A DNA stretch of 64,000 bases, taken from contig JAIBCN010000031.1 of the NCBI GenBank assembly GCA_019694155.1, forward strand, positions 55,849-119,848. The letters run 5' to 3'. Shown here piece by piece: positions 52,132 through 61,842 of this stretch; position 1 is the stretch's first letter; the number at the start of each line of letters is the position of its first letter. The notes beneath the pieces were generated by a model. That model saw only the letters and a list, made by a program, of their open reading frames with translations, ran no database searches and was not told the origin of the DNA. Source of the stretch: Vicinamibacteria bacterium (GTDB lineage Bacteria; Acidobacteriota; Vicinamibacteria; Fen-336; JAGNNV01). The position numbers and the translations under genes are program-made.

Positions 52132-52187
52132 CGATCAGGGATGCCACGGGCTTTGCGAGCGATGAAGCTCCTGGGCCAGAATCGCCC

Positions 52188-53477
52188 GTGGCCCCATCGT
52201 CCAGGCAGCGCGAGTGGCTTTTTCGTCTCGCTCTCCTGAGTCTCTCCCTGCTCTTCGCTCTCGGTATCGCCGAGGTTGCGGCCCGCATTCTGCGATCCTC
52301 CCAACGAGGAGGCAAGGAGGGCGGGGAGGATGCTCGGTACAACGAGTACGACCCTCTTCTCGGCTGGCGCAAGAAGAAGGACGCGAGCGCCACCTACAGA
52401 CGGCGCGAGTACACCGTGGACGTGCGCATCAACTCACAGGGCCTGCGCGACCCCGAGCGCTCCTTCGAGCCTCCGCCGGGCGTCTTCCGGGTTCTGGCCC
52501 TCGGGGATTCTTTCGTGGAGGGCTACACAGTGGATCTGCCCCTGACCGTGACCCAGAGACTGGAGGCGCGGCTCAAGGATTCCGGCTGTCCGGCCGAGGT
52601 GATCAACGGCGCCACTCAGGCCTACAGCACGGACCAGGAGTACCTCTTCTACCGGTCCGAAGGAGCCAGGTACCAGCCCTCTCTCGTGCTCCTCTTCTTC
52701 TATTGGAACGATGTCATCTACTCCGACCGCCAGGACTACTTCGGCACTCCCAAGCCGGTATTCGAGATGGGAGGAGGCGAGCTCAAACTGCATCGATACC
52801 CGGTCAAGGAGAAGCTGCCCCAGGCGAAGCCGACCGAGAATCCCGCCGATGCGCCGGGCACGGGCTCCGCTCTTGTCGAACTGGTGCGTGAACGACTCTG
52901 GGTTGGCGCACCCGGAGCCCACGACGCGCTCGCTCGATTCGGCCTGTGGAATCCCATCCCGAAATCGACGCCGCGACTCGAGATGCTCGTATACGACCGT
53001 CGCGACCTTGCTCCGGTCGAAGACGCCTGGGAGAAGGTGGGAGCCATCCTGGCCGCGCTCGAGGCCGATGTCGTCGCCCACGGTTCGACGCTCGCGCTCG
53101 TGTACATCCCCGCGAGGATGGAAATCCAGGAGGCCTCCTGGGACGTGACCCGGAAGCTCTATCGCCTGACCGAAGACGCGTGGAATCGGGACAAGGTGCG
53201 GCGGAAGATGGAGACACTGAGTGCTTTGCTCCGGGTGCCGCTGATCGATCTCACTCCGGACCTCAAGGCCGCGGACCGGCTCTTCGAGCCCGCTTACTTC
53301 ACCTTCGATGGCCACTGGAACGCGCGAGGACACGACGTGGCGTCGTCGGCCGTCTTCGACTGGATGAAGCGTTCCGGGTCGCTTCCGTCAACATGTGGCG
53401 GCCGGCTGCGCGAGCACGCCGAGTCAGCCGAGGTCTGGGATCCCGGCGACGCCCCGGCCGCCCGTTCAAATCATTGA
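52188..53477 (+). CDS. Exported SGNH/GDSL-like hydrolase
   Basis: A 429-residue protein starting at GTG 52188. One N-terminal membrane segment (~11-33) anchors or exports it. The SGNH nucleophile motif is LALGDSF (Ser108), and the DxxH-like pair lies in FTFDGHWNARGHDV near the C-terminus, so the hydrolase fold looks complete. The preceding region (residues ~50-95) has YDPLLGWRKKK and INSQGLRDPE, typical of a family of surface-anchored SGNH proteins linked with exopolysaccharide or O-acetyl modification. Substrate unknown. It follows the trp operon by 56 bp, but a functional link is not evident. Confidence 0.78.
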   Translation: MAPSSRQREWLFRLALLSLSLLFALGIAEVAARILRSSQRGGKEGGEDARYNEYDPLLGWRKKKDASATYRRREYTVDVRINSQGLRDPERSFEPPPGVFRVLALGDSFVEGYTVDLPLTVTQRLEARLKDSGCPAEVINGATQAYSTDQEYLFYRSEGARYQPSLVLLFFYWNDVIYSDRQDYFGTPKPVFEMGGGELKLHRYPVKEKLPQAKPTENPADAPGTGSALVELVRERLWVGAPGAHDALARFGLWNPIPKSTPRLEMLVYDRRDLAPVEDAWEKVGAILAALEADVVAHGSTLALVYIPARMEIQEASWDVTRKLYRLTEDAWNRDKVRRKMETLSALLRVPLIDLTPDLKAADRLFEPAYFTFDGHWNARGHDVASSAVFDWMKRSGSLPSTCGGRLREHAESAEVWDPGDAPAARSNH

Positions 53478-53593
53478 TCTTCAAGGTGTTGCGCCGAAAG
53501 ATCCCAAGAGTGAAAGGCGAGTTTCAAGTGTAGTCTTGCCTCACGCGTTCCTCCCCATGGCATCGAGGCCGGGGTACTGATCGGAGGTCATCC

Positions 53594-55690
53594 ATGAAGC
53601 ATTCCCATCTGGGCCTGTCCGTTCTCCTACTTGCCGTCACGCTGGGCGAGAACGCCTCGGGCCAGACAGCCAAGAAGTCTCCACTCTCCTTCGGCGCCGA
53701 ACTCACAATGGTCGCGGTTCCGGTGTTCGTCACCGACAAAGACGGGAAGACGGTGGCTGGCCTCACCGCGGCGGACTTCGAACTCCAGGATTCCGGGAAG
53801 CCGGTGCCGATCGAGAGCTTCCTCGCGGTCAGCGCGGACAAGCCGGTAGGCGCTGTGGGCGATGCCACCGCCCCCGCGCTCAGGCGGCAGTTCCTCTTCC
53901 TCTTCGATCTCGACTTCTCGAAGCCGGTGAATCTCGAACGGGCTCGCCGCGCCGCGAAGCAGTTCGTTCTCAAGAGCCTCTCCCCCTCCGACCTCGCCGC
54001 GGTGGGAACGGTCAGCCCGACAGGCTTCAAGGCCCTGGTTGGCTTCACCACTGACCGGGCGCAGGTGGCGGCGGCCATCGAGAGCCTGGGCCTTGGAGGC
54101 GCCGGCCGGGAACGCGACCCGCTGGGCCTCGTCTACGACGCGGGCCTCGGCAGTCTCTTCGAAGGAACGGCGGTTGATCTCACCGACCCGACCGACCGGG
54201 TTCGCAATATCGCAGAAACGCTGCGGGACCAGGCCGTCCAGCTCGGTCGTGCCGATCGCGACCGATACACCCGTCACGTCGAGCAGTTCCTCGCCGGATT
54301 TCAAGGACTGGCCCGGACCCTCGACTCCATAAAGGGGCGAAAGCAGATCGTTCTCTTCTCTGAAGGCTTCGACAGCTCGGTCCTCTCCGGCGCTTCAACC
54401 AGCGCGGAGCGCGCCCAGAACGCCACCAACGTCTCCGAGGGCAGGCTCTGGGAGGTCGACTCCGAAGATCACTTCGGCTCCGCCGCCGGGCAGTCGGCCA
54501 TGCAGAGCCTCTCCGCCATCCTTCGCGGCGCCGACGTGGTCATCCACACCATCGACGTTAAGGGCCTGGGCGAGACCGTGAATCTTCAGAGCCAGGAGGG
54601 AGAAGAAACGCCCGTGCAGGGCAAGAACTCACTCGCCGACCTCGCGCAGGGCTCCGGCGGGAGATTCGTGCGTTCCGCCAACAATATCGAGGCGGGTCTT
54701 GGTGAAGTCCTCGCGGCCAACCGGGATTTCTATGTCCTCGCCTTCGCGCCTTCGGGCACGGATCGCGGTAAGCCCCGAAAACTCTCGATCAAGGTGAAAC
54801 CCTCCGGCCTCAAGGTCTCTCACCGGGCGACCTACACCCTGCCCGATCCGAAGAAGCCAGACGCGGGGCGAGCGGCGATGGAGGCGGCGGAGATCATCGC
54901 CAAGGGGGTCACCGGCGGGAGCATCCGGCTGCGGGCCTACGCGCTGCCCTATCGCACTCGTGATGGAGCCGCCTCCTTGTCGCTGGTCGCCCAGGTACCC
55001 GCCGAGGCTCTTCTCGAAGCGGTGAAGCGAAAGCAGATCGGTCTCCAGCTCTACGGTTACCTCGTCGATGGCGCGGGCTCGGTTCTCGATTATTTCCAGG
55101 CGACGCCCGTGCTCGATCCCGCGCAGGTCGGCGAGAGTCTCAGGAAGAGCGGCCTCCAGGTCATCACCACGTTCGCCGCGAATTCGGGCCCGCTCGAGGT
55201 GCGGCTGCTGGTTCGCGATCCGGCGACCTCGACCTGGGGCGCTCTCCGCCTGCCCGTCGATGTTCCTTCGTTTGGCTCTCCCGCCGCGGCCTTTACGTCC
55301 GCCCCGATGATCGTGGACGACCCGTTTGCAAGAGTGGCCCTGCCCACGACCACGCAGCGGCGGCCGAATCGCGACATCCCGTTCCGCCTCGATGACCGTC
55401 CCATCACCGTCGACGCCGATCCCGTGCTGAAGCGGGGCGACGCAAGAGAGGTCTGCGTCTATGTGAGGCCGGGGAGCGGCGCCCCCCCCGCGCTCCAATT
55501 GGATCTGGTGGGGACCGATGGAAGGAAGCACCCGCAGAAGGCGGACAAGATCAGCGTGGTTCGGGATGCGGACGGCTTCGATCGCGTGGTGTTCTTCGTG
55601 TCGCCCGCGGGCGTCGAGCCCGGAGAGTACGCGTTCAGCGTCGCCGTCGGGGGCGGCCCCGCCGCGTCCTCACCAGTCAGGGTTCAATAG
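53594..55690 (+). CDS. Secreted VWFA-related protein (acidobacterial type)
   Basis: A 698-residue protein with a strong ribosome site (GGAGGT) and a signal peptide to about residue 24. The start of the mature part, VAVPVFVTDKDGKTVAGLTAADFEL, followed by a VWA-like fold (QFLFLFDLDFSK about residues 100-112, later KQIVLFSEGFDSS), is the pattern of the VWFA-related family described from Acidobacteria (TIGR03436 type). The MIDAS motif is degenerate (DLDFS), so metal binding is doubtful. The C-terminal half is beta-rich. Its function is unknown. It is convergent with galU, 12 bp apart, and is the best clue to the host phylum. Confidence 0.85.
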   Translation: MKHSHLGLSVLLLAVTLGENASGQTAKKSPLSFGAELTMVAVPVFVTDKDGKTVAGLTAADFELQDSGKPVPIESFLAVSADKPVGAVGDATAPALRRQFLFLFDLDFSKPVNLERARRAAKQFVLKSLSPSDLAAVGTVSPTGFKALVGFTTDRAQVAAAIESLGLGGAGRERDPLGLVYDAGLGSLFEGTAVDLTDPTDRVRNIAETLRDQAVQLGRADRDRYTRHVEQFLAGFQGLARTLDSIKGRKQIVLFSEGFDSSVLSGASTSAERAQNATNVSEGRLWEVDSEDHFGSAAGQSAMQSLSAILRGADVVIHTIDVKGLGETVNLQSQEGEETPVQGKNSLADLAQGSGGRFVRSANNIEAGLGEVLAANRDFYVLAFAPSGTDRGKPRKLSIKVKPSGLKVSHRATYTLPDPKKPDAGRAAMEAAEIIAKGVTGGSIRLRAYALPYRTRDGAASLSLVAQVPAEALLEAVKRKQIGLQLYGYLVDGAGSVLDYFQATPVLDPAQVGESLRKSGLQVITTFAANSGPLEVRLLVRDPATSTWGALRLPVDVPSFGSPAAAFTSAPMIVDDPFARVALPTTTQRRPNRDIPFRLDDRPITVDADPVLKRGDAREVCVYVRPGSGAPPALQLDLVGTDGRKHPQKADKISVVRDADGFDRVVFFVSPAGVEPGEYAFSVAVGGGPAASSPVRVQ

Positions 55691-55702
55691 GCGCGAGGGA
55701 CC

Positions 55703-56584
55703 TCAGCGGAGGCCGAGCGACTGGATGTGGGCCCGAAGCGCGGGGCCCAGGTCATCTCGCTTGAGCGCCAGATCGACGGTGGCTTTGAGGAAACCAAGCT
55801 TCTGGCCCGCGTCGTATCGCGTGCCTTCGAACTCGTAGCCGAGGAGGCGCCTGCGGCTCACCAGCGCGCGCAGCCCATTGGTGAGCTGGATCTCGCCGCT
55901 CTTGTCCCGGGTGGTGGCCACGAGGTCTTCGAAGATGTCGGGGGTCAGGATGTAGCGGCCGATGATCGCGAGGTCCGAGGGAGCGTCCTCCCTCTTCGGC
56001 TTTTCGACGAGCTCCTTGAGAACATGCACGCGCGCGTCCTTCGCGTCCCGGTCCCCGCGGATGACGCCGTATGCGGAGATCTCCTCCATCGCCACCTTCA
56101 GGAGCGCGATCACCGGGTCGCCCGTGCTTTCGAAGACATCGATCATCTGGCGCAGGGCGGGCACGCCGGCCGCGTCGATCAGATCGTCCGGAAGCATCAC
56201 CGCGAAGGGCTCGTTGCCCACCAGATCGCGCGCGGCGAGGACCGCGTGCCCGAGGCCCAGGGGCTCCTTCTGGCGGACGTAGGAGACCGAGGCGAGGTCC
56301 GAGACCTTCCGCGCCTCGCGCACCAGATCGAGCTTGCCGCGCTCCCGCAGCGTCGCCTCGAGTTCATAGGAGACGTCGAAATGATCCTCCATGGATGACT
56401 TCGACCGGCCGGTGACGATGATGACGTGCTCGATCCCCGAGGCCCTGGCCTCCTCCACCGCGTACTGGATGATGGGCTTGTCGACCACGCACAGCATTTC
56501 CTTGGGCATCGACTTCGTGGCGGGAAGGAAACGGGTGCCCAGCCCGGCGGCCGGAATGACGACTTTTCGAACCTTGGGCCTCAT
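55703..56584 (-). CDS. galU: UTP-glucose-1-phosphate uridylyltransferase
   Basis: I chose ATG 56584 (MRPKVRKVVIPAAG), giving 293 residues as usual for GalU; an in-frame ATG at 56632 adds 16 atypical residues. Motifs are IPAAGLGTRFLPATKSMPKE at the nucleotide site, KPIIQYAVEEA, QKEPLGLGHAVL, VMLPDDLID, VEKPKREDAPS, GRYILTP and SGEIQLT. It makes UDP-glucose for cell-surface sugars, which suits the glycan-type membrane genes elsewhere in the window. It diverges from serS. Confidence 0.94.
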   Translation of the reverse strand: MRPKVRKVVIPAAGLGTRFLPATKSMPKEMLCVVDKPIIQYAVEEARASGIEHVIIVTGRSKSSMEDHFDVSYELEATLRERGKLDLVREARKVSDLASVSYVRQKEPLGLGHAVLAARDLVGNEPFAVMLPDDLIDAAGVPALRQMIDVFESTGDPVIALLKVAMEEISAYGVIRGDRDAKDARVHVLKELVEKPKREDAPSDLAIIGRYILTPDIFEDLVATTRDKSGEIQLTNGLRALVSRRRLLGYEFEGTRYDAGQKLGFLKATVDLALKRDDLGPALRAHIQSLGLR

Positions 56585-56666
56585 CGGAGGAAAATAGCAT
56601 CGCTTCTCGGGAAATGCGTCGATGTGACGCATGCGCCCGGGGGGCCTGACTCCGGAAGGAACAACC

Positions 56667-57968
56667 GTGCTCGATCTTCGCTACGTCGCCGAAAACAAGG
56701 ACGCCATTCTGACCATGCTCAAGGATCGCGGCGACGATCCGGGCAAGGTCTTCGCTGAGGCCGATCCCTGGTCGCTCGATATCAGGCGTCGCGAAATCAT
56801 CCAGCGGGTGGAGGGGCTCCGTCACCGGCAGCGCCTCGCCGGCGAGGAGATCGCGCGCCGCGGGAAGGCGAAGGAAGACACGAGCGGCCTCAAGGCGGAG
56901 ATGAAGACGGTGTCGGACGAGAGCAAGGCCCTCGACGCCGAACTCGCGGCCGTCGAGCGCCGGCTCAACGACCTGATGCTCATCATCCCGAATATTCCGG
57001 ATGCGAGCGTTCCCCGCGGCGACGCTTCCGCGAACGCGGTGATCCGCACGGTGGGCGAGCCGCGCCGCTTCGACTTCGAGCCCCGGAGCCACGTCGACAT
57101 CGGCCTTGGCCTCGGCATTGTCGACTTCGAACGCGCGGCCAAGATATCGGGAGCGCGCTTCGCCAGCCTGTGGGGTCCGGGGGCGAGGCTCGAGCGGGCC
57201 CTCATCCAGTTCATGCTCGACCTCCACACGAAGGAGCATGGCTATCTGGAGATCGTTCCGCCCTATCTGGTCCTGCCCGAAACCCTCGTGGGTACCGGGA
57301 ACCTGCCCAAGTTCGAGGGCGACCTCTTCAAGACGGGGACGGCCGACCGTGAGCTCTACCTCATACCCACCGCTGAGGTCCCGCTCACCTGCCTGCACCG
57401 TGACGAGATCCTGGAGCCCGAGGATCTGCCTAAGAAGTTCGTGGCCTTCACGCCCTGCTTCCGGTCGGAGGCGGGTTCGTACGGCAAAGACGTCCGCGGT
57501 CTCATCCGCCAGCACCAGTTTCACAAGGTGGAGCTCGTCAAGGTGACCGCCGAGGACGCCTCGGCGCATGAGCACGAGGCCATGGTGAGCGATGCCGAAG
57601 CTGTCCTGAAGCGCCTGGAGCTGCCCTACCGCGTGGTCCTTCTGGCGAGCGGAGACATGGGGTTCGGATCGGCCAGGACCTACGACATAGAGGTGTGGCT
57701 CCCCGGTCAAAACGCCTACCGCGAAATCTCCTCCCTCTCGAACTGTCGTGATTTCCAGGCCCGGCGGGCGCAGATCCGGTACCGGAAAGATCATGGGGGC
57801 AAGCCGCGTTTCGCCCATACGTTGAACGGCAGCGGCCTCGCCGTCGGACGCACCATGGTGGCGATTCTCGAAAACTTCCAACAGGCGGACGGCACGGTCG
57901 CGATCCCCGGTGCGCTTCGTCACTACATGGACGGAATTGACCTGATCGGACGGTCGGGAAATGCGTGA
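56667..57968 (+). CDS. serS: Seryl-tRNA synthetase
   Basis: GTG 56667 follows GGAAGGA at a 6-base spacing and gives 433 residues (MLDLRYVAENKDAI), the normal length. The N-terminal tRNA-binding helical arm (~30-100) is followed by the class II core: motif 2 (PCFRSEAGSYGKDVRGLIRQ) and motif 3 (GSGLAVGRTMVAILENFQ), with the Ser-AMP site PTAEVPLT. It charges tRNA-Ser in the cytoplasm. It is single-copy in this window. No T-box or other leader is seen. Confidence 0.96.
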   Translation: MLDLRYVAENKDAILTMLKDRGDDPGKVFAEADPWSLDIRRREIIQRVEGLRHRQRLAGEEIARRGKAKEDTSGLKAEMKTVSDESKALDAELAAVERRLNDLMLIIPNIPDASVPRGDASANAVIRTVGEPRRFDFEPRSHVDIGLGLGIVDFERAAKISGARFASLWGPGARLERALIQFMLDLHTKEHGYLEIVPPYLVLPETLVGTGNLPKFEGDLFKTGTADRELYLIPTAEVPLTCLHRDEILEPEDLPKKFVAFTPCFRSEAGSYGKDVRGLIRQHQFHKVELVKVTAEDASAHEHEAMVSDAEAVLKRLELPYRVVLLASGDMGFGSARTYDIEVWLPGQNAYREISSLSNCRDFQARRAQIRYRKDHGGKPRFAHTLNGSGLAVGRTMVAILENFQQADGTVAIPGALRHYMDGIDLIGRSGNA

Positions 57969-58068
57969 ACCTGATAATCTTCCGAGCGTATTAAGACCAA
58001 CCGATGGCTGCCGAAGCACCCGCGCGTCGTTCCTTGGAGTCCGCCATCCCACCAGTGGAGAAACATCA

Positions 58069-59709
58069 ATGAAGAAGAGAATCTTGCGATACCTGAGCGC
58101 AGCGGTCGTCGCGATCACCGCGACCTCCGGCTTCGCCCAGACCGCGCCCGAAGGCACCGTTGAAGCCAAGGACGTCAGGACCTGGATCATCTCCGTCGAT
58201 GGCAAGGAGTATGAGGCGCGTCCCATCACCCCGACGTTCTCCGGAGACACCGGTCTGTTCCATCTGCCCAGTGCCTACACTCTCGCCAAGGGAAAGTCGG
58301 CGTTCAGCCTCTATCGCATGAACCTCGACCGGAATCCGAAGGACCTCGACGCGACCACTCTCGGCGTGAGCTTCGCCTACGGTGTTTCGAGAAAGGTCGA
58401 GATCTTCGGAACCTTCGGCGCTCAGCGTAACGACGTCGACATCCTGACCCAGCCCGGGTTCGTGAATGACTTTCCGCGCGCGGGCCGGCAGAGCACCTCG
58501 CCCGGCTGGCAGACCGGCGCTTCCGACGCCATCATCGGCGCCAAGTTCAAGCTCTTCGATGACTACGGCAAGGATGGCGTCGGCCTCGCCATTCGGCCGA
58601 CCATCAAGCTGCCCACCGCCTCCTTCGACAACGGCCTCGGCACCGGGAAGGTCTCGTTCGGAGCCGACCTGATCCTCTCGAAGAACCTCAATCGCCAGGC
58701 CGAGATCCACGGCATGGTCGGCTATCAGGTGAACAGCGATCCCGACGGGTTCGACCTCGGCAACGCGTTCCGCTGGGGCGCCGGACTCACCGTTCCTGTC
58801 TACCGGAAGTTCCAGCTGCAGGCCGAGGTGGTGGGTACCAACTACTCCTCCGCGGATTTCGAGCAGATCAACCCGGTCGACTTCATGGTCGGCCCCGTTT
58901 TCTATTTCGCCAAGGGCGTGTTCATCCGCCCCGCGTACTCGTACAACCTGAAGTTCGACGGTCTTCCCACATCGACCTATCGGACCAACTCCGGCATGAA
59001 CATCTCCATCGGTTACTCGGGCGCCGTCCAGGATCGCGCCATCTACGTGCCGCCGCCTCCGCCTCCTCCCGCGCCTCCCGCGCCGCCCAAGGTCGAGAAC
59101 CGGCCGCCCACGGTTTCCCTCGACGCCGACAAGACCAACGCCATCACCTGCGACACCGTCCGCTTCCGCGCGAACGCCGCGGACCCTGACGGCGACACCC
59201 TGACCTACGCGTGGACCACCTCCGCCGGCCGCACGGTGGGTGACGGCGCCAGCGTCACCCTCGAGCCGGGCTGCCTGCCCGCGGGGACCGACGTCACGGT
59301 GACGGTCACCGTCAACGACGGGCACAATCACACCGCGACCGCTTCGCGCCACGTCATGATCGAAGCGAAGCCCAAGCCGCAGACCGTCACCCGCTCGATG
59401 GGGCCGTTCCCCTCGGTCAGGGTCGGCGGCGGCACTCGCCTCAACAACATGGACAAGTCGGTCCTCGATGACATGGCGACCCGTCTGCGTCAGGATCCGG
59501 CGAGCCGCCTTCTCATCGTCGGCCACGCCGAGAAGGGCGAGCCCAATCCGGATGTCCTCTCCCGCAAGCGCGCGGAGGCGGTGAAGGCGTACATGGTGAA
59601 GGAACGCGGCATCGATGCGTCCCGCATGATCACCCGCGGCGCGGGTGCGGGCGGCGGCCGCCGCGCCGAGCTCACCTTCGTGCCCGACGGCGCCGACATG
59701 CCTATGTAG
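58069..59709 (+). CDS. OmpA-like outer-membrane protein with PKD-type domain
   Basis: ATG 58069 follows GTGGAG and gives 546 residues; a longer frame from 57961 overlaps serS and is unlikely. Signal peptide 1-23 (TSGFAQ). Residues ~50-320 form a transmembrane beta-barrel-like domain with alternating strands (FAYGVSRKVEIFGTFG, FRWGAGLTVPVYRKFQLQAE). A proline hinge (PPPPPPPAPPAPPK) leads to an Ig/PKD-like domain (~345-430) and then an OmpA-type C-terminal domain. The peptidoglycan-binding motif reads GHAEKGE instead of GHTD, but the LSRKRAEAV arginine is kept. It probably ties the outer membrane to the cell wall and may act as a porin. A terminator follows. Confidence 0.8.
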   Translation: MKKRILRYLSAAVVAITATSGFAQTAPEGTVEAKDVRTWIISVDGKEYEARPITPTFSGDTGLFHLPSAYTLAKGKSAFSLYRMNLDRNPKDLDATTLGVSFAYGVSRKVEIFGTFGAQRNDVDILTQPGFVNDFPRAGRQSTSPGWQTGASDAIIGAKFKLFDDYGKDGVGLAIRPTIKLPTASFDNGLGTGKVSFGADLILSKNLNRQAEIHGMVGYQVNSDPDGFDLGNAFRWGAGLTVPVYRKFQLQAEVVGTNYSSADFEQINPVDFMVGPVFYFAKGVFIRPAYSYNLKFDGLPTSTYRTNSGMNISIGYSGAVQDRAIYVPPPPPPPAPPAPPKVENRPPTVSLDADKTNAITCDTVRFRANAADPDGDTLTYAWTTSAGRTVGDGASVTLEPGCLPAGTDVTVTVTVNDGHNHTATASRHVMIEAKPKPQTVTRSMGPFPSVRVGGGTRLNNMDKSVLDDMATRLRQDPASRLLIVGHAEKGEPNPDVLSRKRAEAVKAYMVKERGIDASRMITRGAGAGGGRRAELTFVPDGADMPM

Positions 59710-59751
59710 CTTCCGGACGCGGACCCGGCAAGGGTCACCCGGCAGCCTGGG

Positions 59752-59797
59752 GGCGCGGACATCGACTTCATCGTCGGTTTCCGCGCCTCTCGTTTTT
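59752..59797 (+). terminator. Intrinsic terminator after the OmpA-like gene
   Basis: GGCGCGGA (59752-59759) pairs perfectly with TCCGCGCC (59780-59787); the loop holds an inner CGAC/GTCG stem. TCTCG and then five T residues follow (59793-59797). It lies 42 bp after the stop and before the next gene's start. Confidence 0.8.
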
Positions 59798-59853
59798 CCC
59801 GTCCACATTTCAAAGACGCCGCCCCTTCGCGGGCCGGTTCGTCAAAAGGGTCC

Positions 59854-61842
59854 GTGCCACACTTTCACTCGATGATCACGTCGAAAATGCGCCTCGCGGC
59901 GCTCGTGTCGCTTTCCCTGCTCGGCTCCCGAGCCCCTGCGGAAGCCCAGAGGACAGCGTTGCGCTTCGTGCCCATCGGACCCCAGGGAGGAGACGTCCGG
60001 TCCCTCGCCAGGGATCCGAGCGATCCGCAGCGCGTCTATGCGGGCACCGTCGACGGCATCCTCTACGCCTCGATGAATGCGGGCGCTTCGTGGTCCAGGC
60101 TCGAACCGGGTTTCCCGCTGCGAGGAGCGAGCCTCGACGACATCCTGGTAACCGAGAAGGGAGATGTCTTCGTCTCGTTCTGGAAGATCGACGGGTCGGG
60201 CGGCGGGGTCGCAAGGAGCGTCAACCGCGGTGCGTCGTTCGAGATGATCGGGGCTTCGCTCGAGGGCGAAGCGGTGCGCGGGCTCGCCCGAGCGGCTTCC
60301 AACCCGAAGACCTTCGTTGCGGTGACGAGGAACGGCGTCTTTCGCTCCACGGACGGGGCCGAGACCTTTTCCCGAATCTCCCCCCGGTCTCACAACGATC
60401 TCAAGATGGTTGGCTCGGTCGCCATCGATCCGCGGAGCGAGGACAGCATCCTCGTCGGCACCGCGCACCTCGCCTGGCGCACGGACAACGGCGGCGCCGC
60501 CTGGAGGCCGATCCAGCAGGGGATGATCAACGATTCCGACGTCATGACCCTGACCCTCGACCGGCGCGAGCCCGCCACCGTCTTCGCGACCGCGTGCACA
60601 GGGATCTGGCGGTCGCGGAACGCGGGGGCGTCCTGGACCAAGGTGCTCGGCATCCCTTCGGTCAGCCGGCGAACGCGGGCCTTCGCCCAGGACCACGACC
60701 GCCCCGACACGTTCTACGCGGGCACTACCGATGGCGTGTACGTGAGCGAGGACGACGCGAGGACATTCGCGAGGACCACCACGCCCGGACTCGTGGTCAA
60801 CGCGCTCGTGTCGCTCGGCGCCGGGCGCGTGCTCGCGGGGGTCGAAGGCGAGGGCATGCTCGTCTCCACCGACTTCGGTCGCTCGTGGACTCCGAGCAAC
60901 GACGGCTTCCGGGAACGCCTTGTCCGCCAGATCGTGCCCGATGAAAAGCGGAACCGGCTGCTGGCCCTCACCGGAGCGGACGGTCCCAAGAACAGCGCTC
61001 TCTTCGAGCTCGATCGCGCCCGGGACCTCTGGCGCCGGGTCGAGCTGCCCTCCGGCCGCGAGATCCGCTCCATCGGCGTTTACGAGAACGGGGAGTTGAT
61101 CGCAGGCACCGACGACGGCGTCTTTCAAGGGACGGCCCAGGGCCCGCCCTGGCGGCGCCTTTCCCTGCTCATCAGCGGCGCCGATCCACACCCGCAGATC
61201 GACGATCTTCACATTCGCGGTTCGCAGGTTCTGGTGGCAACCGATCACGGCCTCTTCTCGAGTCAGGATCGCGGTTCGACCTGGGCGCTTCTGCGCTTCG
61301 GCGCCAGCCGCTCGGTGGTGACGCTCGCTATCGCATCCACCGGCAAAGTGGTGGTGGCGACCGCGCTCGGCGTCTACGCGGCCGAGGACGGCATCGCGTT
61401 CAAGCAGGTGGCGTCGGTGGGCTTGCGGGGTCTGAAGCGGCTCGCCTTCGCGCCGGGGAGCGACAGCAAGATCTTCGCCGCGACGTCCTACGGCCTGCTG
61501 GTGAGCCGGGACGCGGGACGATCGTGGTTCGACACGGATACTCCGCTCGGTCGCGTCACCGGCCTCACCCAGGCCGAGAACGGCAAGACCATTTTCGCCG
61601 CGGACGCTGACATCAAAACGGTCTTCGTGTCCCAGGATGGAGGTTCGAACTTCTGGCCGATCGAGGCCGCGGGACTCCCGTCCCAGCGCACCTTCGCGCT
61701 CGCCATCGAAGCGCCGAAGCGCCCGGGCGACCCGTCTCTTCTCATCGTGGCCGCTTCGGGCGGCGGCCTGCTCGAGGCCCGCCTGGAGGAGCCGGCGGCG
61801 ACGGCCGGCGCAAAAGGCGGTAGCCTCGACGGGCGTCCATGA
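59854..61842 (+). CDS. Secreted beta-propeller protein with BNR/YCF48-like repeats
   Basis: A 662-residue protein from GTG 59854 (starts at 59872 and 59887 are also possible). Signal peptide to about residue 31 (RAPAEAQ). The rest is a chain of about 50-residue repeats with Asp-box ends such as VYAGTVDGILYASMNAGASW, VFRSTDGAETF, LVSTDFGRSWTP and FSSQDRGSTWA. These fit a multi-bladed propeller of the YCF48/VPS10/sialidase-like type. No enzymatic motif is visible. The stop overlaps the exported methyltransferase start (ATGA), so the two are made together. Function unknown; a periplasmic assembly or binding role is plausible. Confidence 0.75.
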   Translation: MPHFHSMITSKMRLAALVSLSLLGSRAPAEAQRTALRFVPIGPQGGDVRSLARDPSDPQRVYAGTVDGILYASMNAGASWSRLEPGFPLRGASLDDILVTEKGDVFVSFWKIDGSGGGVARSVNRGASFEMIGASLEGEAVRGLARAASNPKTFVAVTRNGVFRSTDGAETFSRISPRSHNDLKMVGSVAIDPRSEDSILVGTAHLAWRTDNGGAAWRPIQQGMINDSDVMTLTLDRREPATVFATACTGIWRSRNAGASWTKVLGIPSVSRRTRAFAQDHDRPDTFYAGTTDGVYVSEDDARTFARTTTPGLVVNALVSLGAGRVLAGVEGEGMLVSTDFGRSWTPSNDGFRERLVRQIVPDEKRNRLLALTGADGPKNSALFELDRARDLWRRVELPSGREIRSIGVYENGELIAGTDDGVFQGTAQGPPWRRLSLLISGADPHPQIDDLHIRGSQVLVATDHGLFSSQDRGSTWALLRFGASRSVVTLAIASTGKVVVATALGVYAAEDGIAFKQVASVGLRGLKRLAFAPGSDSKIFAATSYGLLVSRDAGRSWFDTDTPLGRVTGLTQAENGKTIFAADADIKTVFVSQDGGSNFWPIEAAGLPSQRTFALAIEAPKRPGDPSLLIVAASGGGLLEARLEEPAATAGAKGGSLDGRP

